A stretch of DNA of 64,000 bases from NCBI GenBank assembly GCA_949130495.1, contig OX422208.1:642714023-642778022 (forward strand). The letters run 5' to 3'. How positions within the stretch are numbered: position 1 is the stretch's first letter; every line of letters begins with the position of its first letter. Shown in pieces: positions 1 through 11,003 of this stretch. Below the pieces are notes generated by a model. It made no database searches, was not told where the DNA came from, and saw only the letters and a program-made list of their open reading frames with translations. This stretch comes from Sambucus nigra (lineage: Eukaryota; Streptophyta; Magnoliopsida; Dipsacales; Adoxaceae). The translations under genes were made by a program, and so were the position numbers.

Positions 1-429
1 CCTCAACTTGCTAATTATAGCACAAAATTTTATTAAACAATTAACATGGGGGAAGGCAAGTGGGAACATGGCGTCAGCCATTAAGCCAAATATTCCATCG
101 AAAGTGAACAAGCAACTTCATGTGAGAAAGAAATGCATTTAGTCTCCACAACTAAAAGCAACCAAGAGAAAATAAATGGTACAATAGGTTGTCAGATCCA
201 ACAACATACACCTTTGAAAAAATTGATAAATTTTTTCCAGTAAGGATCTGACTATTACAATAAACTCGACCTTGGCCAACACAATCACCATGCCAAAACG
301 AGTTTTCCATAAAAACCACATAAAGTGTGGGATGTTACTAAAATACACAATTGTCACCACAAAACTAATGAAGAATTTTAGCCAAGTTTGAGACCTCCTC
401 AAACCTAACCCCCGTCTCACTTCAACTGA

Positions 430-1255
430 TGCATATCTTGTGAGGCCACAAGAACACCTCCATCATCTATATCAAACCCTATATTACCGCCTTTGATACC
501 CTTAAAATTTCTAACTTTGACACAATTTCTAGCAACCTCCGTCAACTTCCCACGAACCACCATTTGGTAATGGAAAGTCATATTCTCCTAATATTTAAGA
601 ATAGGACGTCCTTGGCTTTCTCTAGTATCTCTATCAAGGCCAACAGCCTGCATCCCATGCATATTAATTACACTCGAATAGATTATCATATTGCCATTAA
701 TACCACTTTATACCAATGTTATGTCCATCCTCATGAGTCTACCTCACTGTAAGGACTACTTCAATTTTGGTTGCCATCTGAAAATGAATTTCACTCTCCA
801 AAATATTGTGTAGTCCCTTCCAAACCCAAACGAAAGAAAATATTATGACTCTTCCCATAATGTAAGCCCCTCCATCCTAATTCTCCATTGCCAAGACCCA
901 AATGTGAGTTTACACTCGCCAAAGAAGAATTCATCTTTATCTTCATGATTAATAGTTCTGAGAGATGCTTATTAAACTCTTTAAGGGGGTCTTGCAACAG
1001 AGTAACCTGAACAATACCAAAATGGTATAACTCCCCTTTTGAGATTAATCCTAACATCGTGTTCGATCTCACAAACACAATCAAGTCGTGGAACAAACCT
1101 CCCGATCAATCTTTTCCACTCGCTTTCCTTCATTGTATTGGGATTTCCTTATTTGACAAGGATGACCATCACCTCCACATACCATAGGCTAAAATTATTC
1201 TTACCGTCAAATCTCTCAACATCAAACTTTATCTTGGAAGCAATATTAAAATGAT
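430..1255 (-). pseudogene. Copia gag remnant
   Basis: On the minus strand from about 1231 the reading includes KFDVERFDGKNNFSLW, which matches the conserved N-terminal pattern of plant copia Gag (K-F/Y-E/D-V-x-K/R-F-D/N-G-x-N-x-F-x-x-W). The frame is lost within 40 codons by an in-frame stop. Further down, near 560-540, MVVRGK followed by basic residues resembles the linker before the Gag zinc knuckle, and a DDGGVLV stretch lies after it, but no CCHC knuckle could be found. Several stops and frame changes make it non-functional. The N-terminal match is what I see; the Tork/Tnt1-like placement is a weak inference. Confidence 0.5.
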
Positions 1256-1271
1256 CCTAGTTTGTTACCTA

Positions 1272-1284
1272 GGCTCTGATACTA
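1272..1284 (-). promoter_or_regulatory. Primer binding site, tRNA-iMet type
   Basis: The minus strand reads tagtatcagagcc, one base different from the usual plant tRNA-iMet primer site tggtatcagagcc. It lies three bases inside an LTR-like boundary that starts TGTTATG at 1288, as expected for a minus-strand element. Confidence 0.6.
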
Positions 1285-1287
1285 ATT

Positions 1288-1846
1288 TGTTATGTGCAAG
1301 CATGCAGAATCGTGGCCCAAATAAATTTACCCACAATATGGCAATACTATAAAGAAAATAGAGAAAAAGAATGGAAAATATTTACGCGGCTCACCAATTA
1401 GTCAACGTCCATAGGCGATCCGTGCCACTAAAATTAAATAAGATAATAATTTGAAAGGACATTTTGATACCTTCGCACACAAAAAATAATCTAGCTTCAA
1501 ATTTATCTTCGCTCACACAAAATAACCCTCACCCAATATAGGATAACTCTCACAAAATTAATCTCACTTTAAAAAGGCTCTCAAATTCTATCCAAATCCT
1601 CAATAGAGAATTCTTAAAATTGGTTTCCAAATGAATGACCAATTTTACACAAAATAGATGAACCCTTAATTTTCACCTCACCAAAATTCTGTATATTGCA
1701 ACCTAATTGTGCTAATAAAAAAAATACCATATTGTTTGCACTCCAAATGACGCAAATCCATAATTGTTGCACACATTCACATGGAGAGAAAACCCTTAAC
1801 TCTCTGTTTATATTTTTTCTTCTTTCGCAACTTGCTAATTATAGCA
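1288..1846 (-). repeat. Probable copia LTR
   Basis: The segment begins TG next to the primer site and ends CA, and its last bases recur at the left edge of the window. It contains a ttacgcggctcacc segment like the ttacgtggttc block often seen in copia LTRs. Only the ends can be compared, so the length (559 bp) is provisional. Confidence 0.4.
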
Positions 1847-2460
1847 CTAAGTGTGCACAATGTGGCATAAGGGTGTGTGACTATCATTTAAACCAACAAC
1901 CAAGCTCCATTCATGAACAAACATAAGAATCCAACAACAATTGTGTTCATGAATGGATATAAATGAACAATCAAACACGAAATAAGTTGGAATAACAATT
2001 GGGACACACCCAACAACAAACTCACAAATTGTCAAAAAAAATAAAATCCTTGAAATCATGACAATTAAATGATAATACACCAAAGAGACATGGAAAATAG
2101 GAAGAATTTTTCCTTGCATGTGTATAAATTAGATGAATTTAGTTGAAGTTGGATGAAGTTTGGCAGGGTTGGGAAAAAAATGAGGGTACGAAGTGGGACA
2201 AAAAATTTTGAATCCATTAGTTGGGGATTTGGTTCGTGCCCAAGCCAATGAAAGCTTTGACTCGTAATGAATGTAACTTTCATTAACCCACGATGTTCAA
2301 TTCCAAGAAGCTATGTCACCAGGAAGCAAGCCTACTTGTCCATACCAATGTAAGCTCATTCGCAAGTGAGGAAAACCAACAGAATAGCTAATAACTACTA
2401 CCAACTGTGAGGTAAAACAAACCCTCTAAATTTAACAATAAAAAATAGGCCTAGTACCTG
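1847..2460. other. No gene recognised
   Basis: AT-rich sequence with short open frames only and no recognised protein similarity, RNA gene or LTR boundary. It may be the host sequence of the copia insertion or the distal part of element A1. Confidence 0.5.
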
Positions 2461-2465
2461 CTTGT

Positions 2466-2672
2466 CCCAGTCGACCGCGGGTGGGATCTCGGTCAACCGC
2501 GAATTCTAAATTTGCCTTTGGCATGAGACAGTGTGTGAGGTCTAGGGGGACGATCGATCGCGGTATTGGAACTGGTCGACCGGGTTCTCAAATTTTTCCA
2601 TGGAAATGAAACAGAGCTGCTTGAACAAATCACCGGTCGACCTTGGCTTGGGGACTGGTAGACCGGGCCCCT
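2466..2672. repeat. Cluster of GTCGACCG-type palindromes
   Basis: Variants of the word gtcgaccg occur near 2469, 2490, 2571, 2636 and 2666, with a cgatcgatcg palindrome near 2551. The block is far richer in CG dinucleotides than its surroundings. It resembles the palindrome cassettes seen in LTRs elsewhere in this window but uses another word, and I could not assign it to a defined LTR. Confidence 0.55.
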
Positions 2673-2878
2673 CAGACCTGCTCTCTTCATTTGGTGTAAG
2701 ACAAGACTTGGTGTGTTTTTTTGGCTTGCTCTTTCTATGCAATGGGAACTAAGTGGGGATTATAAAAAAATAAAAAATAAAACTATATATAAATAACTGA
2801 ATAATATATAGAAAAATTACTATATAAAAAACTATATCCACTAAAATACTAAAGTACGTATGGGATTCACAATGAGTG

Positions 2879-2879
<1 letters not shown>

Positions 2880-2905
<26 letters not shown>
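2880..2905. repeat. (AC)n microsatellite
   Basis: About thirteen AC units in a row. The surrounding sequence between the palindrome cluster and 3209 holds no recognisable gene. Confidence 0.9.
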
Positions 2906-2910
<5 letters not shown>

Positions 2911-3209
2911 AAAAAAATGAAAATATATGCATAGAAGTGCGGATGAGTGTGTGCAAAAAAAATATTTTTGTGATTTAATTTTTTTAGCTTTTTAATAACC
3001 GCATGTTCGAGACGCACAATCTCCGTAAATTTGAGTTCGTTGAACCTACAAAAAATGCTAAAACTAAGCATGCACAAAAAATAAAGAAAATTTAACTAAT
3101 TACACTAAAAGCTATACTAAAATAAATAAAAAAGAGTTAACTATGCACAATCTAAATTTCAACTACTTAATTAAATATACAAAAGGGGTTAAAATTTCTA
3201 AAGGTCCAC

Positions 3210-4066
3210 CTAAACAATGATTTGACCTTGAGGGATAATTGGGGGTCCCTTAATTGAGTTCATACCCTCCGAAAAATAGGAATTCCATTCAAACAACTGA
3301 AGGTATGTGTAAGGCGGAAGAAACGAACTATCATCAATTAAAATTTTGGGGGGATGATGAGGGGTTTGGGTTGAACGGGTGATGAATACATGTGGGATAA
3401 GAAAAATAGAATTTCCCCTCAAAGTTTTTACAATTTGAATGGGAGGTGGAGCACAAAGTGGAAAAATTGTCTTCACGAAAATCAACTTGAACAAGTAATC
3501 CTCATCGGTGAAAAGGCTAACTGTTTTAAAGTTTTGAATCGATTCATCAGACACTTGTATCGGTTCGATAATGGAGAGTGAAAAGGGGGAGGAAATAAAT
3601 TTAAACTCAAGAGATGAGTCATCATCAATTGAGTTTCGAAGGAAATAAGTTCATTTTTAATAAAACATTCTTCTTTGGGGACCAAAGAAAAAATTATTTC
3701 ATTGCAAATACATAATGCATCCATTTCGTTCTCATTTTCAAACTCTATTATACCACGGGCCAAGTGAAAAATGGTTTGTTTTAAAGTAGGCAAAAATTCC
3801 TCATTTAGTTCAAAATATTCCTCGACTTCAAAAGTCTCGGAAGAAAAATCTTCATTAGATTCGAATAATGCATCCAACTCTTGCTCCCAACAACGATTTT
3901 CTTCCAGATAACGGTTTTTAAATTTTTCGTTTTCAAGAATGCACAAAACTTCACGCAAAGTCATTGGTGGAGGTGGGGATTCTTGAAAATGAGAAGATTG
4001 TAAACTATCCTCGGAACTACTATCAAAATCATTAACATACGAATCACCCAATATCAGAATGATCAT
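3210..4066 (-). pseudogene. Unrecognised ORF inside tRNA-Asp-primed element A1, in two overlapping frames
   Basis: A 194-codon frame runs 4066 to 3482 on the minus strand and overlaps a 114-codon frame (3554 to 3210), so the original may have been one longer ORF split by a frameshift. The first frame is acidic (runs of E and D), with a PPPPMTLREVL stretch about 35 residues from the start. It has no membrane segment, zinc knuckle, DTG/DSG or RT motif. It starts about 340 bases downstream of the A1 primer site, where gag or an extra 5' ORF is expected in Athila/Ogre-like elements. I do not recognise the family. It could be a remnant of an element-specific ORF or chance open frame. Confidence 0.35.
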
Positions 4067-4403
4067 TCACAAAATTACCGTAATCCATAATTTGAGTTTG
4101 GTAGTACTCACCCAAAGTCATTTTAGATGTTTCAAGTTTTTGACTTTGCGAGTATTCAGAAAAAGTCATAGGTTTAGGGTATTTTGAGAATTATCACTAC
4201 GATTACCAGAAAAATTAGAATAAGACATTCTTATCCCCAAAATATCTCAAGATAGCAAATTTCACAAAGTTATGTGCATCCGACAAACTCAAGAATTTCT
4301 TGGCGCTCAAATGTAGAAATCCTATAAAAATAGTTAACAAAGAAAACAAATAGAAAGAAAAATACTAGAAATACTAAATCAATTAAATTCTAAAATAAGC
4401 AAG

Positions 4404-4421
4404 TCCTCGGCAATGGCACCA
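4404..4421 (-). promoter_or_regulatory. Primer binding site, tRNA-Asp type
   Basis: The minus strand reads tggtgccattgccgagga, matching the 3' end of plant tRNA-Asp (tggcgccgttgccgggga) except for changes that are all transitions consistent with deamination. It lies three bases from the LTR boundary at 4425. This type of site is used by Athila-lineage and some other plant gypsy elements. Confidence 0.75.
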
Positions 4422-5317
4422 TTTTGATTGAGGGTGAAAAGTAGTGCAGTGTCAGTACGCCAGTCATTGAGTTCGTTTCACCTCCTCAATACAAAAACCT
4501 AAACTATTGACTACACTCTTTTAAGGGAGTATAACGGACAGTCCGGGTATCGAATCCACAGAGAAAAGTTGCCAGACGTTAATTGGTTTATTATTTCTCA
4601 ATAAAAGTGTAAAATATAATTATTAACAAAAGAAAAGATAATACTAGGCATGCGTTTAAACTAAGATTACAAAAAGGAATAAAAACTATAGATTGCGACT
4701 AATATCTCTCACATCGAGTTAATTAGTATAAATGGTTATATGGGACTACAAACCTAGCAAGATTTAATCTCATTTCAACAATTAATTATATTTAGAGTTG
4801 TCACCCCCTAAATCATCATTAAAGCCTAATATGATTTTGGCGTCATTAAATATCCAGAAAATTACACACGCAAGGTCGTAAATATGGAGCATATATGATA
4901 TACCCCGTTAAATCTCCTAGGCATAAAATCAAGAATAACCCAATCGAATTAAACTCATAAACTCCATCATCAAAGCATAGCAACCCATTAGTGTGACACC
5001 CCGCCTAATAAAATATCGTATGATCAATCTTATACCAAATTAAAACAGGAATCTCATATCGTTCATTCTCAGCATCACTGTCGAAACCCAATTTAATTAC
5101 TAAAAACTTGTTAGGCTGGCGTTAAAATTTTAATTTAACTAATATTTTTAACTAAACCAACCAAGTAAAACATCACAACAGTTTATATACAACAACTGTA
5201 ATGAAATAAAATGACCGAACACTCGGTACAATATAATACAACCAAATCAAATGCCGCACTAAAAGGCGGTAAAAGAATAAATGAATGCAATTGGGATATC
5301 GGCATGAATATTTCTAC

Positions 5318-6537
5318 TGAAAAGGGGGTTGTCCCTATGCTTGTGTTTCAAATCAAACCAATTTTCACCCAAAATTCTCCAAATTTTAATTAGCACCAAA
5401 CCAAGTTGTGAAAAACCAATTTTATCTTGATTAATCCTAAACATGCATCTAGTGATTAAAGCAAGTAAAGTAAAGTAAAGAATTCTCACAATGCCGGATG
5501 TACGAGGAAAAAACCCAAAACGGGAAAATAACCTCGGACGGCCCAAGCCGGACAATCACTATGAATATGGAATTACAATGAACAGACAAAGACTCACTCA
5601 ACGACTCCATCCCCACGGATCTTGACACTTTTCTGATCTTCAACCACTCCTCTCACAGTGCCCACGCAGAAAGTTCTTCTTCCACGATACTTGTCCACAA
5701 CACACGCGTCCACGTATGTCTCGGTGTCCTCCGAATGGCTTTGATTCGTCTACGATGTCAAACAAGATGTCCTTCTCTTTTCTTCATCGCAAAACCCTGA
5801 TGTTCAATTGTAGAACAAACCTTCTTGGTGCAAGAAGATCACGTAAACATATAGAAATGATAACTCGCATCTTTGCAAACTCTAAGGATGTGTTTAAGCT
5901 TTGAAGCCTTAAAAAAACATGTGCAAACACGATTCTGGATCGTAAACTGTTTTTTTAGAATGCACACTTTTTAATTCTAACGAAATCACGCTTTAAATAC
6001 GAAAAATTCATCGCCTCGAAAATAGTGTCGCTCGAACGATATTGGCCTGTCGTTCGTGCGACATAGTCATCTCGTTTGAACAAGCCAGCTTGTCATTTGA
6101 ACGACGCCGCGTGTCAGTTTCACTTTTTGACTTTTTCTTCAAAACGTCTCTTCCAAAAGAGATCCAAATATGTCAAACTCTTTTTCGAGCTTATCAGAAT
6201 AAACATAGTTTAAAACATTTAAAACATTTTTCCTTATAAAATTACATCCTTTTCTTTTTATAAAAATAATTCTGAGCACCATTAATTATACGCATTCATA
6301 CTTGTGTGATCTCAGAATGCAATAAACTTGAAGACGAATAAACTTACACCAATTCAACTTCAGCATGATTAATTATTTGAGGCTTTGCTGCAACGTCTTC
6401 AATTTCTTCAATACGTCATAAACCAAGTGGGATCGTAACAAAATAAAATCTCCCTATGACATATTACAAACACAGTTTTGATCGCGAAATTAAGTCAAAA
6501 CAATACAGGGACTAAATTGGAAATTTATGTCCTTACA
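5318..6537 (-). repeat. 3' LTR of C1
   Basis: Near-identical over its length to 9592-10827 and ends ttaca in both copies. A purine-rich tract (minus strand aaagggtgagatt) lies just inside at 6538-6551, as expected for the polypurine tract of a minus-strand element. It contains a palindrome cassette at 6027-6110. Confidence 0.9.
6027..6110. repeat. Palindrome cassette in C1 3' LTR
   Basis: Contains gtcgctcgaacgat, a gtcgttcgtgcgacata block, tctcgtttgaaca and gtcatttgaacgacg in series. These are variants of the self-complementary core TCGTTCGAACGA. The block is dense in CG compared with its AT-rich setting and is repeated in the sister LTR at 10314-10396. Confidence 0.8.
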
Positions 6538-6551
6538 AATCTCACCCTTTG

Positions 6552-8535
6552 ACTATTCCGGGACAAAACTAAACCAGTGAAATGCCTAAGTCGGGCCGTA
6601 AAATCGTATGACACCTATGTCCCATCCCAAAAACCCAAAGAAGAAAATTAGAGGACACGGACTAGTATATGTAGCACCGACAAGCATGAACTGTAAGAAT
6701 GTGATGTAGACTTGAAATCTCGAATCACTGAAGCATACCTACACATATGAAACAGACAAACAAATACCCAGTGTAGTATGGAGGAACAAATGAAACTAAT
6801 ATATATCCAAATGATACCAATTTGACCATAGATACCAATACGAATAATTTCTGAAAAATTATTTGTTAAACAATTGAGCAACAATATGATACCAATTTTT
6901 AATACCAATGTGTAAAATATGTAATAAAAAACAATCTTAACAAATCTCACATCTCCCCCTACATCACATACATCTCTCCCCCTTTTTATCTCAAATAGAC
7001 AACCAGGTGAAAAGATAAACCAATCAACAAGTATCTAGCATGAAGATATACCAAATAAAATTTTCTAAATAATCATGAAATAACCAGCTAAATATGATCA
7101 AGTAATAATAAATCAGTAGCGAGTAAACCAAATGAATCACACAAAGAATATAGCAATCTAAACAGGTGTGATTAACGGAATCATATGCAAAATATTAATT
7201 TAGAAACAATATAGCATGCATATAAACCAGTTAGTCCAGAAAACTTCCAGCAGTACCAAAATAAACCAGTGGACTGAAAACCAAAACGAAGCATAAAATC
7301 CCAGACTGTCGTTCGAACGAGCCAGGTACGTCGCTCAAACAAGATGAGGACGTCGCTCGAATGAGACTTCGCGCGACATAGTAATGTTGTTTGAACGACT
7401 TCTCAAGACAGGCCAAATTTTCCCAGTTTTCCAGAAATATAATATATTTTTACCCAGTGAAAAAAATTCCAGAAAAAATACCGTGGAAAGGCCTGACAGC
7501 AGCAAAACTGTGCTAAAACACTAAGCTTTTAACACAAAATACAAAAATTTATAAAAATAAACAATGTAAGTTACATGCAAACATAGTATCGATGTTCTCA
7601 AACATGGATATGAAATGTATGGGTGTGAAAATACAACAATTTAGTCACAATTCCAACACATAAAAAAGATCAAGAAGCTTTAATTGATAGCGATAAATCA
7701 TCAAACTTTTTCATAGCCATATGGCAATTAAAGTGTGAGCTTAATAAACATACTACATGCACACAAATCCAGAATTTTGACGATTCTACAAACAATAGCG
7801 TCCAATTTCAATGTTTCAACATTAGGATTAGTTGTGTAAACCCGTTTAAAATTTCTCCAACCAAACTCCCTCATAAATATATACTTTTTCAAGTTCTTTT
7901 GAGGTTTCTAGAATTTTGAACTTAGAGAAAATCTTATTGGACATTTTCTTAGTATATTGCGTTTTCTTTTGGGCTCTTTTAAATGATGGCTTTCACGACG
8001 AGTTAATTTTGAACTCTCGCAACCCTTTCTCGTGAATCACTCATCATTTTTCAATTCAAATCCTCACGGTAAACGGTTCTTACATGCACACTTCTCCTTA
8101 AGTCTACTTACGCATAGATGACAAGATTGAGATAAGAACGCCTCACTAAATTCAAATATGCAAGAGAAGTCAAACATCCATATAAACTCGTGCATGTGTG
8201 CAATATTGGCATATATACAAAGTCGAATCAAAATGTATATCAACTTCGAAACAACCCCATATAAACAATGGTTAAGATCATTCTAAGCATCAATAATAAT
8301 GACCAAATGTCCTATCCACATGGATAATGAAACAATGGAGGGTCCAAGCACACCAGTGTGACACATCAAACATGTAAACTCAAAAATAAAAAACCAAACA
8401 AGAAAACAAACAATTTTTGTTTTTTTAAAATTTTTTATCAAAAATAAAATCTTTTTGCATTTCTCAAATTGGACTCAAACAAATGAAAACTATAATACAA
8501 ATAGATAAACATGTCATAATACTAGGAGGAATATA
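6552..8535. other. C1 internal region without an ORF
   Basis: Nearly 2 kb between the Gag-like ORF and the 3' LTR holds no open frame of note and no protease, integrase or RT motif on either strand. The only structured part is the palindrome cluster at 7308-7400. It is unclear whether this is a pol deletion filled with unrelated DNA or a normal 3' untranslated region of a non-autonomous family. Confidence 0.6.
7308..7400. repeat. Internal palindrome cassette of C1
   Basis: Contains a perfect 12-base palindrome tcgttcgaacga at its left end, then gtcgctcaaacaag, gtcgctcgaatgag, gcgcgacata and tttgaacgact. The same words as in the LTR cassettes are used in a different order. It lies about 0.8 kb from the polypurine side of the element. 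Confidence 0.8.
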
Positions 8536-9453
8536 TCATGAGGCAAAACTAGCATATGACAAACAATATGATGCAAGCAAGTATCCATGAGAAATAGCAT
8601 GTGACGCATCGTGTGCAAGCATGTGAGAATCAACCAACCTAGCATTTAGCATCTCCAAAACGGATTTCCTAACCCAAACAGGTGTATACCTAATAAAACG
8701 AGTTTTGGAAACCGACGGGACACTACGTTTAAACTTCCCAGGGTATTTTCTAAGATCATAGAAAAAACTCCTACGGTGAACTTTCCTACCACAATGCGAA
8801 CATGTGTAAACTCGAAAAGGAACGGGACCTTTAGGTTGATCTTTTCTAATACCCTCGGATGTGATTGATCCTCTAAAACAAGTAATGGTTTTGGCATTAG
8901 AAACGGAAGCATTAGAACAAGACAAGCCATTACCATCACTATACAAACTACTCGAGTCATTTGAAACACTTTTAAACTTCAAAACTTTGGACTCAAGCAA
9001 AAAATTAAGCTCCTCAAACTTTAGGGACTCCTTATTTAAATTATCAATTACCCCTAGAAGGTTACCTCGCTCCCCCTAAATGTGAGCAAACTTATCACTA
9101 AGAACCTTTTCTCGTGCCACAAAATCATTAATCAAATTATTTTCCTCAACGGCACAAACCCTAGAATTTCTCAAATCCTCTAACTCTTTTTCTAAAACGA
9201 GGACTCTATCATCACTATCCTTTTTGTACAATTTTAACATATTAATATCATTAAAAAAGGAACCAAACTTCTCATGATAAATATCTCTTTGAATTTGAAA
9301 CGTTTGCAAATATTCAAACATATTTTTAAAATAGGAATTTTCTTTTTCCAAAACTTCAATACGTTTTGCAAACTTTAAATTCAAATGATGTAAATCGTAA
9401 AATCTTAGAGAATCCATCGAGAGAAAACAAATACGGGAGAGATAAACAAACAC
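8536..9453 (-). pseudogene. Gag-like ORF of C1, coiled coil plus defective zinc knuckle
   Basis: Two open segments in the same minus-strand frame (9453-9076 and 9075-8536) are separated only by one TAG codon at 9076-9078, giving about 305 codons. The first half is rich in K, E, L and N with heptad-like spacing (for example LEKENSYFKNMFEYL, LEKELEDL), suggesting a coiled coil. The second half has CSHCGRKVHRRSFF, a CCHC knuckle whose last cysteine is phenylalanine, followed by a VWVRKSVL stretch like the one after the knuckle in plant copia polyproteins. The missing cysteine and the stop indicate that it no longer works. Sirevirus-like origin is possible but unproven. Confidence 0.6.
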
Positions 9454-9576
9454 ACGGGATCACAAAATAAATAAATTATGTTTTCTAGCTCTGATACTAA
9501 TTTGACGACGTGAGAAGTCAAATTGTATAAAAAAATCCTTAAAAAATCAGGATCACGCGATAAATTAGCGTAACCC

Positions 9577-9588
9577 GCTCTGATACCA
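9577..9588 (-). promoter_or_regulatory. C1 primer binding site, tRNA-iMet
   Basis: The minus strand reads tggtatcagagc, a perfect match to the plant initiator-Met primer site, three bases from the LTR end at 9592. Confidence 0.9.
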
Positions 9589-9591
9589 ATT

Positions 9592-10827
9592 TTAAAAGGG
9601 GTTGGTCCCTATGCATGTGTTTCAAATCAAACCAATTTTCACCAAAAATTATCTAACTTTTAATTATCACCAAGCCAAGTTTTGAAAAACCAATTTTTAC
9701 TTTAAACCAATTTTATCTTGATTAATCCTAAACATGCATCTAGTCATTACAGCAAGTACAGTAAAGTAAAGAATACTCACAACGCCGGATGTACGAGGAA
9801 AAACCCAAGATGGGAAAACAACCTCGGACAGCCCAAGCCAGACAATCACTATGAATATAAAATTAAAACGAGCAGACAAAGACTCACTCAATGACTCGAT
9901 CCCCACGGGTCTTGACGCTCTTCTGATCGCCAACCACTCCTCTCACTATGCCCACACAGAAAGTCCTTCTTCCAGGATACATGTCCATAACACACGCATC
10001 CACGTATGTCTCAGTGTCCTCCGAATGAGTTTGATACGTCTACGATATCGAACAAGAAGTCCTTCTCTTTTCTTCAACGCAAAACCCTGATGTTCAATTT
10101 TAAAACAAACCTTCTTGGTGTAGCAAGATCACGTAAACATATAGAAATGATAACTCGGATCTTTGCAAACTCTAAGGATGTGTTTAAGCTTTAAAGCCTT
10201 AAAAAAACATGTGCAAACACGTTTCTGGATCGTAAACTGTTTTTTTAGAATGTACACTTTTTAATTCTATCGAAATCACGCTTTAAATACGAAAAATTCA
10301 TCGCCTCAAAACAGTGTCGCTCGAACGATATTGGCCTGTCGTTCGCGCGACATAGCCATCTCGTTTGAACGAGCCAGCTTGTCATTTGAACGACGTTGTG
10401 TGTCAGTTTCACTTTTTGACCTTTTCTTTAAAACGTCTCTTCCAAAAGAGATCCAAATAAGTCAAACTCTTTTTTCGAGCTTATCAGAATAAAACGTAGT
10501 TTAAAACATTTAAAACATTTTTCCTTATAAAATTACATCCTTTTCTTTTTATAAAAATAAATCCGAGCACCATTAATTATACGCATTCATACCTGTGTGA
10601 TGTCGGAATGCAATAAACTTAAAGATGAATAAACTTGCACCAATTAAACTTCGGTATGATTAATTCTTTGAAGTTTTACCGCAACGTCTTTAATTTCTTC
10701 AATACGTCATGACCAAGTGGGATCGTGATAAAAAAAAATATCCCTATGACATATTACAAACACAGTTTTGTTCATGGAATTAAGTCAAAACAATACAGGG
10801 ACTCAATTGAAAATTTATGTTCTTACA
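9592..10827 (-). repeat. 5' LTR of C1
   Basis: Direct repeat of 5318-6537 next to the primer site. Differences from the sister LTR are scattered substitutions and small indels (for example a short extra segment near 9690), so the insertion is not very recent. Palindrome cassette at 10314-10396. Confidence 0.9.
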
Positions 10828-10954
10828 TATACAATGCCTCCTATCTAGATCACAAGGATGGAAGCGTCTAAAATAAACCTGCTTTCATCCACAGTTGCTG
10901 TAGCATATGTCTAACTCGAAGAAATCATCATCCAGGCATCCCTGTGTCTGGACA

Positions 10955-10956
<2 letters not shown>

Positions 10957-11001
<45 letters not shown>
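10957..11001. repeat. (TA)n microsatellite in S1
   Basis: About 22 TA units right after the conserved ggacacct block of the LTR family. Several sister LTRs carry a TA run at the same point (40533, 50737). Confidence 0.9.

Positions 11002-11003
<2 letters not shown>

Larger units (their letters stand above)
1..1846 (-). mobile_element. Decayed Ty1/copia-type LTR retrotransposon, mostly internal region plus one LTR
   Basis: Read on the minus strand, the order is LTR (1288-1846), primer site (1272-1284), then a gag remnant running down to about 430. A 20-base string at 4-23 recurs at 1828-1847; the second copy sits at the end of the proposed LTR, so the first may be the matching end of the other LTR, cut off by the window edge. 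No protease, integrase or RT was recognised between 24 and 430, so the copy is deleted or non-autonomous. A clear polypurine tract beside the left repeat is missing, which weakens the boundary call. Confidence 0.45.
5318..10827 (-). mobile_element. Pol-less copia-like LTR element C1
   Basis: Two direct repeats of about 1.2 kb (5318-6537 and 9592-10827) flank 3.05 kb of internal sequence. A perfect 12-base tRNA-iMet primer site lies beside the right repeat on the minus strand, so the element runs right to left. The flanks tctac and tatac are a 4/5 target duplication. S1 sequence continues directly across the insertion. The only ORF is a Gag-like one, with no protease, integrase or RT, so C1 could move only with help from another element. 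The copia assignment rests on the ORF and primer site, not on pol. Confidence 0.85.

Noticed and set aside
4541..4562. A tRNA-like gggtatcgaatccac string
   Set aside because: No cloverleaf can be built around it. It is part of a gypsy LTR.
5716..5904. 62-codon ORF repeated at 10006-10194
   Set aside because: Present twice only because it lies in the C1 LTRs. No conserved domain is visible.
8646..8969. 107-codon minus-strand ORF overlapping the C1 Gag-like ORF
   Set aside because: It is the alternate frame of the region whose other frame carries the knuckle-like CSHCGRK motif.
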